DNA from: an uncultured Pseudobdellovibrionaceae bacterium
GTDB taxonomy: Bacteria; Bdellovibrionota; Bdellovibrionia; Bdellovibrionales; Bdellovibrionaceae
Reading direction: 5' to 3'
Assembly: GCA_937900305.1 (NCBI GenBank)
Contig: CALCCV010000149.1
Location: 1 to 7,051, forward strand
DNA: 7,051 bases
Shown piece after piece: positions 1-6,213 of this stretch. The notes beneath the pieces are model-generated. The model made no database searches, was not told the DNA's origin, and was given only the letters and a program-made list of their open reading frames with translations. A program made the position numbers and the translations under genes. Within the stretch, counting starts at the first letter, position 1, and every line of letters begins with the position of its first letter.

Positions 1-434
1 GCCACCAAAAAGTTGGGTGTCGTTTTGATTTGTGGTGAGCGATGGATCTCTTCGACCAAGTGAACCAGTTGTTTATTTTCGAGCTTTAGTTTTTTTTCAG
101 GAACAATTTTGATGCCCAGCCGGCGAATTTCTTGCGGTGTCTTGCCAAATTTTGTTTTGAAAGCGCGACTAAATGTTTCTGGCGAAGAAAAATCATAGTC
201 GAAAGCGATATCAATGACCTTTTTGTTGCTCGCCAAGAGTTCTTCTAACGAACACGAAAGCTTGCGAGATCGAATGTAAGTACCAACGGTTTCTCCTACA
301 TGTGCGTGAAAAACGCGTTGAAAGTGCCAGCTAGATAAACCTGTCTGGGCAGCTACTTCTGCAATCCGAAGTTTTTTTTGCAAATGGTCTTCGATATAGT
401 TGATAGCAATTTGAAGGAGTTGCTGATTGCTCAT
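1..434 (-). CDS. AraC-family transcriptional regulator, N-terminal HTH part (3' end outside window)
   Basis: Sequence-specific DNA-binding regulator of the AraC/XylS family. The 144 residues visible hold the whole double helix-turn-helix domain at the N-terminus. The first HTH is at about residues 23-43 (RIAEVAAQTGLSSWHFQRVF) and the second at about 71-97, with the family hallmark DIAFDYDFSSPETFSRAFK; most relatives have Gly where this has the second Asp of DYD. The typical FGKTPQEIRR end follows at 97-105. An HTH-first order, as in MarA, Rob and SoxS, suggests either a short MarA-like protein or, since the frame continues past residue 140, a Rob-like protein with a C-terminal effector-binding (GyrI-like) domain beyond the window. 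The start is well fixed because an in-frame TGA lies two codons upstream. There is no strong Shine-Dalgarno. The target genes cannot be read from here. The family call is very secure; the specific role is unknown. Confidence 0.93.
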   Translation of the reverse strand, partial: MSNQQLLQIAINYIEDHLQKKLRIAEVAAQTGLSSWHFQRVFHAHVGETVGTYIRSRKLSCSLEELLASNKKVIDIAFDYDFSSPETFSRAFKTKFGKTPQEIRRLGIKIVPEKKLKLENKQLVHLVEEIHRSPQIKTTPNFLV

Positions 435-821
435 GTTTCATTTTACCGAAGCTCTCTTAAATACGCAATCGCACGATTTGCTAGGTCGGCGGCTGGATGC
501 ATTCCATCGCTAAGCTTGCCGGGCGTCGCCCCTTCGCTCGACACCTCTCGCGAAACCGATTTGACAGGTTTAGACCGGAAACTGCGCAGGCAAACATAAG
601 CTCAGATGAACTTAGTAACCTCAGTCATGACTTAGGTGAAAGATAGCTAAGCCCCTGCTAGCACTTGCTTGAGTAAATGGTCAGCCACCCTCGAAGCCAA
701 ACCAATTGTGGCGTCGCTGCAAGCTATAAGGATTTGATGTTTGGAACATTGACAAGCTTAGTAGAAAGGGCCAACCTCTATCTCACTTTTGCCCGTTGCG
801 GTGGCTTCTATACTGCATTGA
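435..821. other. Gene-free stretch with a possible minus-strand gene remnant
   Basis: No convincing complete gene lies in these 387 bases. On the minus strand a frame is open from about 601 to a TAA at 443-445, only 8 bases before the AraC-family start. It has no good start codon (first ATG at 502) and ends with residues reading SDGMHPAADLANRAIAYLREL. The DGMHP string resembles the Asp-x-x-His block near the C-terminus of SGNH/GDSL hydrolases, so this could be the tail of a decayed gene once upstream of the regulator. The match is too short to call. Upstream of 604 all three minus frames are broken by stops. Bases 485-560 are more GC-rich than the surroundings. The AraC promoter and any promoter for the plus-strand gene at 822 must also lie here, but I see no clear -35/-10 pair. 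Confidence 0.3.
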
Positions 822-1367
822 ATGACACAAGACCAACAAGACCCAATTGTCACTGAACTCGCATCACCACTCAACCCGGTTGTTGCAGAACTCTTTTCAT
901 TCGACAAGCGGTTTCTCCTCCGAATCAACTTTGAAGGATACCAGTTCCCAAAACAAACGAAACACCCCTGCGATTCGGATTGGTACCGTGTGACCATTGA
1001 GTACAGAGGTCCGCGCGAACTTTATAGGAAAGAGACATGCGAGTACGATGCATGGAGCTTTATTCTAGCACCAAGGAGCATTGAAACATTCCGGGGTTTC
1101 AATGAAACCGATCAAATACTGTTGGCTCCTCCTTACGGCGCCAACAAGTTTACACTTGAATATAGAAAGGGCTATTTGAAGAAAAGAGCACGGCCATTCC
1201 CAAGAAGTCGGCAAGGGATATTTGTTTCGGCTAGATTAGAAAATTTCACATTTTCTTTCAAAGTCTACCTTACCAGCCTCTGGAAGTTCTCCAAAGAGAT
1301 TGAAGCAGCGACTCGACTGTTGCCAATTCGTGATATCGAGAGAGCGAGAAAGCTCGGCCGAATTTGA
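822..1367 (+). CDS. Hypothetical protein, possible distant WapI-type immunity protein
   Basis: A 181-aa soluble protein with no signal peptide or membrane segment, probably cytoplasmic. I do not firmly recognise it. Residues 36-62 read like the core of WapI-family immunity proteins: a GYQFP motif (39-43), then DSDWYRVTIEYRG (51-63), matching their pattern of YxFP, a gap, D-x-N/D-W and an alternating beta strand. The C-terminal part also fits: strands at about 109-114 and 133-150, then a helix LWKFSKEIEAATRLLPIR (153-170) like the final helix ending in FPPR. This is pattern memory, not an alignment. WapI proteins neutralise the toxic tip of wall-associated or Rhs-type polymorphic toxins, but no toxin gene is visible nearby. 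An in-frame TGA directly precedes the ATG, and that ATG is the only Met codon in the gene, so the start is fixed although no Shine-Dalgarno is evident. Expression is therefore uncertain. Confidence 0.6.
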   Translation: MTQDQQDPIVTELASPLNPVVAELFSFDKRFLLRINFEGYQFPKQTKHPCDSDWYRVTIEYRGPRELYRKETCEYDAWSFILAPRSIETFRGFNETDQILLAPPYGANKFTLEYRKGYLKKRARPFPRSRQGIFVSARLENFTFSFKVYLTSLWKFSKEIEAATRLLPIRDIERARKLGRI

Positions 1368-1646
1368 TGCGAACAAAACCCTTCGATCCTGATGGTGAAC
1401 TCCCCCCGTCGAAAAATTTCTAAGTTGAAGAGTTAATGAACGCCTAGACCTTGCGAATTTTCAGTGAACTGTTTGTGCCTTTCACATTTTTGGATCAACA
1501 AATTGAAAGACTCTGTTCAACTTTTGTTCGCAGCCGCTTTCCCTGCCTCAAGTTGAGAGTGCGTGGCAATTTGTTGGGTTTTCATCAATCTTTTCGAATA
1601 CCCTAGGTAGGGACGTTTTTTTTGGGAATGAGAAGAGGGATAGACC

Positions 1647-2591
1647 ATGAAAATTCAAAATAGCTGTCTGACAATATTACTAGCGCTCACTGGGACAATG
1701 ATTTCCTGCAACAAATATAAGGCTGAAAATCTGGATGAGCAAAGCAAGCTCCAGGCGGCGCAAATCATCGACGATGTTTTGGATCCCGAAGATCCTACGG
1801 ATCCAGCCAACCCGCCGGAAACAGATCCATCAACTCCCAGTCCTGACGATGATGGCGGCAGCATCACTCCTCCGGATGACGAAGATGACGGCGTGACCGA
1901 CACCGATTCAGACGGCGACACCGGCACTCCAGATGACGAAAGTGATGACGATACCGGACTGCCACCTGTTCCTCCTGTACCTCCCGGTGGAACACCTCCC
2001 GCGCCACCCATTTGCAAAGCGGAATCCTCTCCACTTCCGAGTGGGCAGGTTTGTGAAGTTCATACAGTTAAGGAGCGCCCACGAATTCGAAATCTCCATG
2101 AAAGTGCGGCAGCGGCCTATTGTGAACAGTTTTATCACGCGTCTGTGCAATGGATTGATCGCGACACTCGTCACAATCAAACGTTCACCAAATTTATCGA
2201 TGGCAAATGGGTTGCGAGTGAACTCAAGCAAGAAAAAGAGATCGAGTGGATTGAGTGCGGTCCGATCAATATTTGTACTCAGTTGCCTCCAGGCACGGAC
2301 CCAGTCCCAACACCAGAATGCCCAGTGCCACCGGTCACTCCGCCGTCACCGCCCACATGCCAAGACCAATTTGTTCTGGAAGTTCCTTCCATCAGAAATC
2401 TCCATGCCGACGCGGCAGGCGATTATTGTCGAGAGATCCACCATGCGGCGGTCGCCTGGGTCGACAAACAGACTCGCCATGACCAAAAACTGACGCGCTG
2501 GAAGAGCGGCGCTTGGGTGCAAGATTTTTTCAAGCAGGATCAGGAGATCGAACGCATCAAATGCGGCCCCATCCGAGTTTGTTCTCAGTAG
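1647..2591 (+). CDS. Predicted lipoprotein with Asp/Pro-rich linker and two tandem four-Cys domains
   Basis: A 314-aa envelope protein of unknown function. Residues 1-20 form a lipoprotein signal with a MISC lipobox, so Cys21 is the likely lipidated residue. Residues 45-120 are a low-complexity linker of Asp, Pro, Thr and Ser, including D85-x-D87-x-D89-G90, which resembles a DxDxDG calcium loop. Two copies of one domain follow, at 136-212 and 238-314, 77 residues each and alignable without gaps, with 38 identities by my count. Each carries four Cys (136/159/204/210 and 238/261/306/312) and shared motifs IRNLH, AAxxYC, HAxVxWxD, TRHxQ, GxWV, KQxxEIExI and CGPIxxC. A short Pro-rich spacer with one extra Cys (225) separates them. 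Two disulfides per domain are plausible in an exported protein. A GAGGG-type ribosome site lies about 8 bases before the ATG. The gene stands alone, converging on the TPM operon. Confidence 0.88.
   Translation: MKIQNSCLTILLALTGTMISCNKYKAENLDEQSKLQAAQIIDDVLDPEDPTDPANPPETDPSTPSPDDDGGSITPPDDEDDGVTDTDSDGDTGTPDDESDDDTGLPPVPPVPPGGTPPAPPICKAESSPLPSGQVCEVHTVKERPRIRNLHESAAAAYCEQFYHASVQWIDRDTRHNQTFTKFIDGKWVASELKQEKEIEWIECGPINICTQLPPGTDPVPTPECPVPPVTPPSPPTCQDQFVLEVPSIRNLHADAAGDYCREIHHAAVAWVDKQTRHDQKLTRWKSGAWVQDFFKQDQEIERIKCGPIRVCSQ
1779..2006 (+). repeat. Low-complexity Asp/Pro/Thr linker-coding region
   Basis: Codes for residues 45-120 of the lipoprotein. It is strongly acidic in the first half (runs such as PDDDGG, PDDEDDG, DDESDDD) and Pro/Gly-rich in the second (PPVPPVPPGGTPPAPP). 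It probably acts as an extended stalk holding the Cys-rich domains away from the membrane anchor. The minus strand is also open through much of this stretch, a side effect of the biased codons. Confidence 0.7.
2052..2282 (+). repeat. Four-Cys domain, copy 1 (residues 136-212)
   Basis: First copy of the duplicated domain. The Cys spacing is C-x22-C-x44-C-x5-C. It is co-linear with copy 2 and has no gaps against it. The copies share the block AAxxYCxxxxHAxVxWxD and the terminal block CGPIxxCxQ. Confidence 0.85.
2358..2588 (+). repeat. Four-Cys domain, copy 2 (residues 238-314)
   Basis: Second copy, ending exactly at the protein C-terminus, with Cys spacing identical to copy 1 (22, 44 and 5 residues between). 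The period between copies is 102 residues (306 bases). About half the residues match copy 1. Copy 1 is more acidic around its end (EIEWIEC against EIERIKC), so the copies may have separated in function. Confidence 0.85.
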
Positions 2592-2621
2592 ATGGGGTAG
2601 AGTCTCGATGCTCCAGGGAAG

Positions 2622-2652
2622 CTGATTCTTCGAGCTAGTCTCGAAGAATCAG
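2622..2652. terminator. 13-bp perfect hairpin between convergent genes
   Basis: The arms 2622-2634 (CTGATTCTTCGAG) and 2640-2652 are exact reverse complements around a 5-base loop, CTAGT. The minus-strand TAG stop of the second TPM gene lies in that loop, and the right arm codes for its last residues. The left arm begins about 30 bases after the lipoprotein stop. The position between convergent stops suggests a bidirectional terminator or transcript-end barrier. No T-run follows on either strand, so it is not a textbook intrinsic terminator. Confidence 0.5.
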
Positions 2653-3336
2653 TCGATTCGACAGTTCGTTTGGATTCATCAAGCTCGGGGGAAACAGCGG
2701 GCCTAGAGTTTCACCGATCAAACGAATGACTTTTTCCAGGCCACTCGCGAGCTGTTGATTTTTGATCTCGGTCACTAAGACCGAGACGGCCTTTGACCAA
2801 GTGTCGTTGGGGAGCCGCTGGGCGATGGCCTCATCTGCCAAAACCACCACTCGCCGCTCGAGTAGGGAAATAAAGATGAGCACTCCGGTGGAATCTTTGG
2901 TGCTTTTAATATTTGATTTGTAAAATTCCAACTCGGCTCGCTCTGCCACGCTTCTGTCAATGGTTGAGATCGAAAGAAGGGCTCTTTGCAACGAAGGCCA
3001 CTTTCCAAGCCATTGGCTCAATCCCCAGCTCAGTAGAATTCCCAACAATTCAAAAAGCCAAACCTCGGCGCCAGAAACTCCAGCGGCCCAAGGTGCCAAT
3101 GTTACAGAGAGCAAAACAAAAATCAGAAATAGACAGAAGGGCACGTGCGAAATAGATGAAGATCGTTGGGCAATAACGGGAACGATTTCCGCCGACGTGT
3201 GCATTTCCACTTCAGCAATCACGTGTTCGACATCATCAAAATTTTTATAAGCTAAAAATTTATTGACCCAAGGATGTGATTCAAATTCTGCACGCGGATT
3301 CACCATGGACTCGGAGTCAGACATTTTTTGATTCAT
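2635..3336 (-). CDS. TPM-domain membrane protein with internal two-helix insertion
   Basis: A 233-aa integral membrane protein of the TPM (TLP18.3/Psb32/MOLO-1) fold family. The domain appears split. The first part is at about residues 33-57 (DDVEHVIAEVEMHTSAEIVPVIA, the characteristic helix and T-S-x-E-I-V strand). Two membrane helices follow at about 65-85 and 90-110. The rest of the fold is at about 127-215, with STGVLIFISLLERRVVVLAD equivalent to the GVLLLVAPRERKLRIEVG strand pair of the upstream protein. There is no signal peptide. Basic residues flank the helix pair outside (R58, K112, R118) and are absent from the short loop, which predicts both halves in the cytoplasm. It is the last gene of the lemA operon, 75 bases after the YgcG-type gene. 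Met5 and Met11 are alternative starts, and none of the three has a strong ribosome site. The biochemical function of this branch is not established. Confidence 0.85.
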   Translation of the reverse strand: MNQKMSDSESMVNPRAEFESHPWVNKFLAYKNFDDVEHVIAEVEMHTSAEIVPVIAQRSSSISHVPFCLFLIFVLLSVTLAPWAAGVSGAEVWLFELLGILLSWGLSQWLGKWPSLQRALLSISTIDRSVAERAELEFYKSNIKSTKDSTGVLIFISLLERRVVVLADEAIAQRLPNDTWSKAVSVLVTEIKNQQLASGLEKVIRLIGETLGPLFPPSLMNPNELSNRLILRD

Positions 3337-3411
3337 GTTTCACCATTTCAAATGTGATTCTCCCAATTGCACTTGGAAGAATTGAAATTAAAGGACAACC
3401 AGGTTGTTGGC

Positions 3412-4173
3412 TCACCAGCTGCCCGAGGCTCCACCGCCGCTGAAACCGCCGCCGCCACCACCCCAACCGCTTCCGCCCCGGCCGCCGCGTCCGCCGCCAA
3501 GGCCTCCCAGCAAGGCACCCGCCAAACCAGGAAGTAAAACGGAGCTTCCGCGTCTTCGTCCACCACCTAAGTGAATAAATAAAAACAACAACAGCAGTCC
3601 CAAGACCCACCAGTCGCTAAATTTTTTCTTGCTGGCAGGCTGTACGCGAGGTTCGGCTTGGTCAAAGTACGGCGCCAGATTGAAATCTGGATCGGTGGTT
3701 TTCACTATTTGGAAGACCCCGACTAGAATCCCGGACGGCAGATCGCCGTTTTTAAACAGTGGGGTCATCGAGTCACTGATGATTCGATTCGCCCGAAGGT
3801 CCGACAAATCGCCTTCCAATCCTTGACCCACTTCAATTCGGAGTTTCCTCTCTCTAGGAGCCACCAGCAGCAAAACCCCACGGTCAGATTTTGCAGCACC
3901 GAGCTTCCACGCGTCAGTGACTTGAATCGAAAACGATTCGATCTCTTCGCCTTGCAAGCTGTCGACGGTCAACACGTTCAGTTGAGTTCCCGTCTGGCGT
4001 TGAAGATCTTGAAGTGCGAGCTCCAGCTTTGCTCTCAGGTTGTCAGGTAAAATCCCGGCCTGATCCACCACTGGCCCCGTCAGAGACGGGACTTTGATTT
4101 TGCTCAAGGCTGGCCCTGCGATCAAGAGATGAGCGAAGAAGCAGAAAAAGAGAACTCCAACTCGTTGCCACAT
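3412..4173 (-). CDS. YgcG-type TPM-domain protein, secreted N-terminal domain, Gly-rich tail
   Basis: A 253-aa envelope protein. The signal peptide is at about residues 1-24 (hydrophobic VLFFCFFAHLLIAG, then PALS). The TPM domain spans about 27-160. It opens with VPSLTGPVVDQAGILP, the hallmark entry of the family, and continues through TGTQLNVLTV, the SDRGVLLLVAPRERKLRIEVG core and GLEGDLSD. A membrane helix lies at about 187-201, followed by RRR and a Gly-rich tail (203-253) ending GGGASGSW, a typical C-terminus of this family. The TPM domain should face the periplasm and the tail the cytoplasm. TPM domains have been reported as metal-binding phosphatases in plants and are implicated in membrane-complex assembly; the bacterial role is unclear. 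Its ATG overlaps the lemA TAA by one base (TAATG), indicating translational coupling. The tail coding DNA is very GC-rich (3415-3567). Confidence 0.93.
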   Translation of the reverse strand: MWQRVGVLFFCFFAHLLIAGPALSKIKVPSLTGPVVDQAGILPDNLRAKLELALQDLQRQTGTQLNVLTVDSLQGEEIESFSIQVTDAWKLGAAKSDRGVLLLVAPRERKLRIEVGQGLEGDLSDLRANRIISDSMTPLFKNGDLPSGILVGVFQIVKTTDPDFNLAPYFDQAEPRVQPASKKKFSDWWVLGLLLLFLFIHLGGGRRRGSSVLLPGLAGALLGGLGGGRGGRGGSGWGGGGGGFSGGGASGSW

Positions 4174-4823
4174 TAGAACGAAACTTTCGGAGCTTGCTTC
4201 TCAGCCTCTGTGACGTCGGCGCCCCATTGGGGCATCTTTTCATAGTGATAGAACACGCTATTCGTCAAGCTGGTCGGAAACACGGTGACTAAGTTGTTAA
4301 AGCCTTTGATCGTTTCGATGTAGCGCTGGCGGGCGATCGTAATTCGGTTTTCAGTGCCTTCGAGTTGCGCCTGTAAATCGCGAAAGTTTTGGTTTGATTT
4401 CAAATCAGGATATTGCTCTGACACCATCAAAAGCTTTCCGAGGGCCTGACTCAATTCGCCCTGTGCTTGCGAAAATTTTTGAATCTGCTCCGGAGTTGCT
4501 TTTGAAGCATCCAATTGAATGCTCGTTGCTTTTGCGCGAGCTTCAACGACGGCAGTCAAGGTCGTCTGTTCTTGCTTCGCGTAGCCCTTAACCGTTTCGA
4601 CCAAGTTCGGGATTAGATCAGAGCGCCGCTTGTACTGATTGGTGGTTTCCGCAAGCGCCGCGTCCACTTCATTTTTAGACTGTGGAATCGATTGGACTCC
4701 GCAACCGACGTTCGCGATGGTCAGCCACGCCGAGAGTCCACAAAGACACAAGGTGCGAACGGATAAATTTCGTGCGGAAAAAATGCGAGACGATAGAAAT
4801 AGCGGGGGTTTCGGTTTTTTCAA
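4173..4823 (-). CDS. lemA: LemA family protein, TTG start, probable lipoprotein or membrane-anchored
   Basis: A 216-aa LemA-family protein, membrane-anchored with a mostly alpha-helical soluble domain. The start is TTG at 4823-4821: the next in-frame Met is residue 133, inside the conserved domain, and a strong AAGGAG lies 7 bases before the TTG. Residues 1-40 are a long basic leader and hydrophobic stretch ending NVGC, so Cys41 may be lipidated, although Asn at -3 is not a standard lipobox residue. Typical LemA motifs follow: NEVDAALAETTNQYKRRSDLIPNLVETVKGYA (51-82), the EARAKA helix (94-99), QYPDLKSNQNFRDLQAQLEGTENRI (137-161) and RQRYIETIKGFNNLVTVFP (166-183), with the FPTSL end. It is the first gene of a three-gene operon with two TPM proteins, a frequent bacterial neighbourhood. 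The function of LemA is not well defined; it is unrelated to the LemA/GacS sensor kinase despite the name. Confidence 0.95.
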   Translation of the reverse strand: MKKPKPPLFLSSRIFSARNLSVRTLCLCGLSAWLTIANVGCGVQSIPQSKNEVDAALAETTNQYKRRSDLIPNLVETVKGYAKQEQTTLTAVVEARAKATSIQLDASKATPEQIQKFSQAQGELSQALGKLLMVSEQYPDLKSNQNFRDLQAQLEGTENRITIARQRYIETIKGFNNLVTVFPTSLTNSVFYHYEKMPQWGADVTEAEKQAPKVSF

Positions 4824-4830
4824 GTTCTAG

Positions 4831-4836
4831 CTCCTT
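4831..4836 (-). promoter_or_regulatory. Ribosome binding site that fixes the TTG start of lemA
   Basis: The minus strand reads AAGGAG, then 7 bases, then TTG. This is the best Shine-Dalgarno in the operon and supports TTG initiation, since no ATG or GTG is suitably placed. Confidence 0.85.
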
Positions 4837-5095
4837 CTCTCGAACTCTTAACGAGTCCGAGCTATTCCAAAGGTGTAACAAATTAAAATGGCGATGTCAT
4901 TATGGGCTCCACGAACCAACGGTTCGCATTTAGCGAAGGCATCCCCAGCGCTTCGGAAACCCGTGGAATGACACAGTCAGGTGCGACTAGTCTTTTGACA
5001 AACCGGTCATCCTTACATTTCGAATGCAAATGTCAGGAATTCCGAGCGCATTTCGATTATATTGCGATGGAATCGACCCCGGCCAACCAACCCAT

Positions 5096-5100
5096 AGGAG
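5096..5100 (+). promoter_or_regulatory. Ribosome binding site choosing the start at 5106
   Basis: AGGAG sits 5 bases before the ATG at 5106. The start it selects gives a clean signal peptide. The longer frame from 4902 would bury that signal inside the protein. Confidence 0.8.
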
Positions 5101-5105
5101 CACTT

Positions 5106-5519
5106 ATGCGACAAATTATCATTGCATCTTTAAGTTTCATTTTTCTGAGCAGTACAGCGATGGCCTGTCTTCCCAACTCTGAGATGTTTATGGTGAGCGA
5201 ATACGAAGGACAAGAAAATCCTTTGATTGGCCGTCTCAACCTGAAAACAGGAGAGGTCGAAGTCAGCAGAAATGGCTTCGTCATTTCTAGCGTGGTGGTT
5301 GGAGGCGAAGTGATTTGCTCTGAGGACACTGTAAAATGTGGTGCCGACAGTGTTCAAATCGGTCGTGCCATTCATGCACACGACCAAGTGGAAGTGATCT
5401 ACAAAGAGACTTGGCTCCAGAAGCCAAGCAGTATGGTTTTCTTAAGGACTGCGCCGGCAAAAACCTATGGTTCCATTTGCCCGGTCATTTTCGGTACGGA
5501 AAAGCGCCAGGAAAATTAA
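5106..5519 (+). CDS. Small exported four-cysteine protein, function unknown
   Basis: A 137-aa predicted periplasmic protein that I do not recognise. Residues 1-20 are a classical signal peptide: Arg at 2, hydrophobic IIIASLSFIFL, then STAMA with cleavage before Cys21. AMAC could also act as a weak lipobox, so either a free N-terminal Cys or a lipoprotein is possible. The mature part looks beta-rich (IGRLNLKTGEVEV, FVISSVVVGGEVICS, QVEVIYKETWL) with Cys at 71, 78 and 125 besides 21, enough for one or two disulfides. Start 5106 is chosen for its AGGAG and signal peptide; the frame runs open back to 4902 but that extension has no such signals. A possible -10 (TATATT, 5058-5063) has no good -35 partner. 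It is convergent with dps, with only 7 bases between the stops and no terminator visible. Confidence 0.82.
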   Translation: MRQIIIASLSFIFLSSTAMACLPNSEMFMVSEYEGQENPLIGRLNLKTGEVEVSRNGFVISSVVVGGEVICSEDTVKCGADSVQIGRAIHAHDQVEVIYKETWLQKPSSMVFLRTAPAKTYGSICPVIFGTEKRQEN

Positions 5520-5526
5520 TTCCGAG

Positions 5527-6009
5527 TTATTCAGCCAAAAGACTGCGCAACATCCACGCTGATTTTTCGTGAAGCTGCATTCGCTGAGTTAGCAAATCGC
5601 AGCTGGACTCATCATGTGAATTTTCACATTTCGGAAAAACTTCACGGGCGGTTTTGACAACCGCTTCGTTAGCCTGAACCAAATTCTGAATCATTTCTTT
5701 GGCCTTCGGAATTTCCTGCTCTTCTTTGATCGTTGCTAGCTTCACAAACTGCGCATAGGTTCCCGGTGCCGGAAAGCCGAGTGAACGAATGCGTTCTGCG
5801 ATCAAATCCACGGCCAAAGCCAATTCCGTGTACTGCGTTTCAAACATCAAATGCAAAGTTTGAAACATGGGCCCTGTGACATTCCAATGGTAATTGTGAG
5901 TCTTTAAATACAACGTATAGGTGTCTGCCAAAAGACGTGAAAGACCGTGGGCGATTTCTTGCCGATCGAGTTCAGAAATTCCGATGTCGATTCCGGGTTG
6001 TCCCTTCAT
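5527..6009 (-). CDS. dps: Dps/ferritin-like iron-storage protein
   Basis: A 160-aa Dps-family protein, expected to form a 12-subunit shell that oxidises Fe(II) with peroxide, stores the iron and protects DNA. All four ferroxidase ligands are present with the family spacing: H41 (in KTHNYHWNV), H53 (TLHLMFE), D68 and E72 (DLIAERIRSLGFPAPG). The C-terminal helix HEKSAWMLRSLLAE is also typical. The N-terminal tail is short and nearly free of Lys/Arg, so DNA binding of the E. coli type is unlikely. One oddity is the pair C128 and C137 (KCENSHDESSC) in the loop before the last helix, where relatives usually have a Gly/Asp-rich loop. AAGGAG lies 6 bases before the ATG. No clear promoter, OxyR or Fur site was identifiable by eye in the divergent upstream region. 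Confidence 0.96.
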   Translation of the reverse strand: MKGQPGIDIGISELDRQEIAHGLSRLLADTYTLYLKTHNYHWNVTGPMFQTLHLMFETQYTELALAVDLIAERIRSLGFPAPGTYAQFVKLATIKEEQEIPKAKEMIQNLVQANEAVVKTAREVFPKCENSHDESSCDLLTQRMQLHEKSAWMLRSLLAE

Positions 6010-6213
6010 GGGTAGCTCCTTTTTGCCTTGAGATTTGATTTGTGCAAGTGAGTGGAAAGCGATTTCAATGGCATTTCACTCAACAGGATCTTAATGGCTG
6101 CGACTTCAGATTGGTAGGGTCAACGCGCGGTTCAGGGTGAGACCTTCTGACCAGAACCTAGACACTGGATTTTTGCTCTCTCTGTCAAACCTGTCAGAGG
6201 GATTTTGGCTGTT

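Noticed and set aside
378..599. 73-codon plus-strand frame
   Set aside because: It overlaps the start of the AraC-family gene on the other strand, and shows no domain or ribosome site.
1501..1520. TTGAA-N8-TTCAA imperfect inverted repeat upstream of the four-Cys lipoprotein
   Set aside because: Short arms in AT-rich DNA; not distinguishable from chance.
1601..1623. CCCTAGGTAGGG palindrome followed by eight T as a terminator
   Set aside because: As RNA the stem is only 4 bp once a loop is allowed, too weak for a terminator; it sits in the leader of the four-Cys lipoprotein gene.
1655..2017. Long minus-strand reading frame opposite the lipoprotein linker, Gly/Ser-rich
   Set aside because: It mirrors biased Asp/Pro codons of the real gene and has no domain or signal of its own.
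1933..2493. Plus-strand 186-codon frame overlapping the four-Cys lipoprotein
   Set aside because: It is a shifted frame of a gene whose own frame shows a clear internal repeat and signal peptide; the shifted product shows no recognisable motifs.
3348..3610. Minus-strand frames rich in Arg/Gly/Trp or Ala/Val over the Gly-rich tail
   Set aside because: They are shifted readings of the GC-rich tail of the YgcG-type gene, whose GGGASGSW end is a family hallmark.
4995..5000. TTGACA as a -35 box
   Set aside because: Exact -35 consensus, but no acceptable -10 lies 16-18 bases downstream (the bases there read around TTTCGA).
4902..5105. Upstream extension of the small exported protein to an ATG at 4902
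   Set aside because: It has no ribosome site at 4902 and would place the signal peptide in mid-protein; AGGAG plus a signal peptide support 5106.
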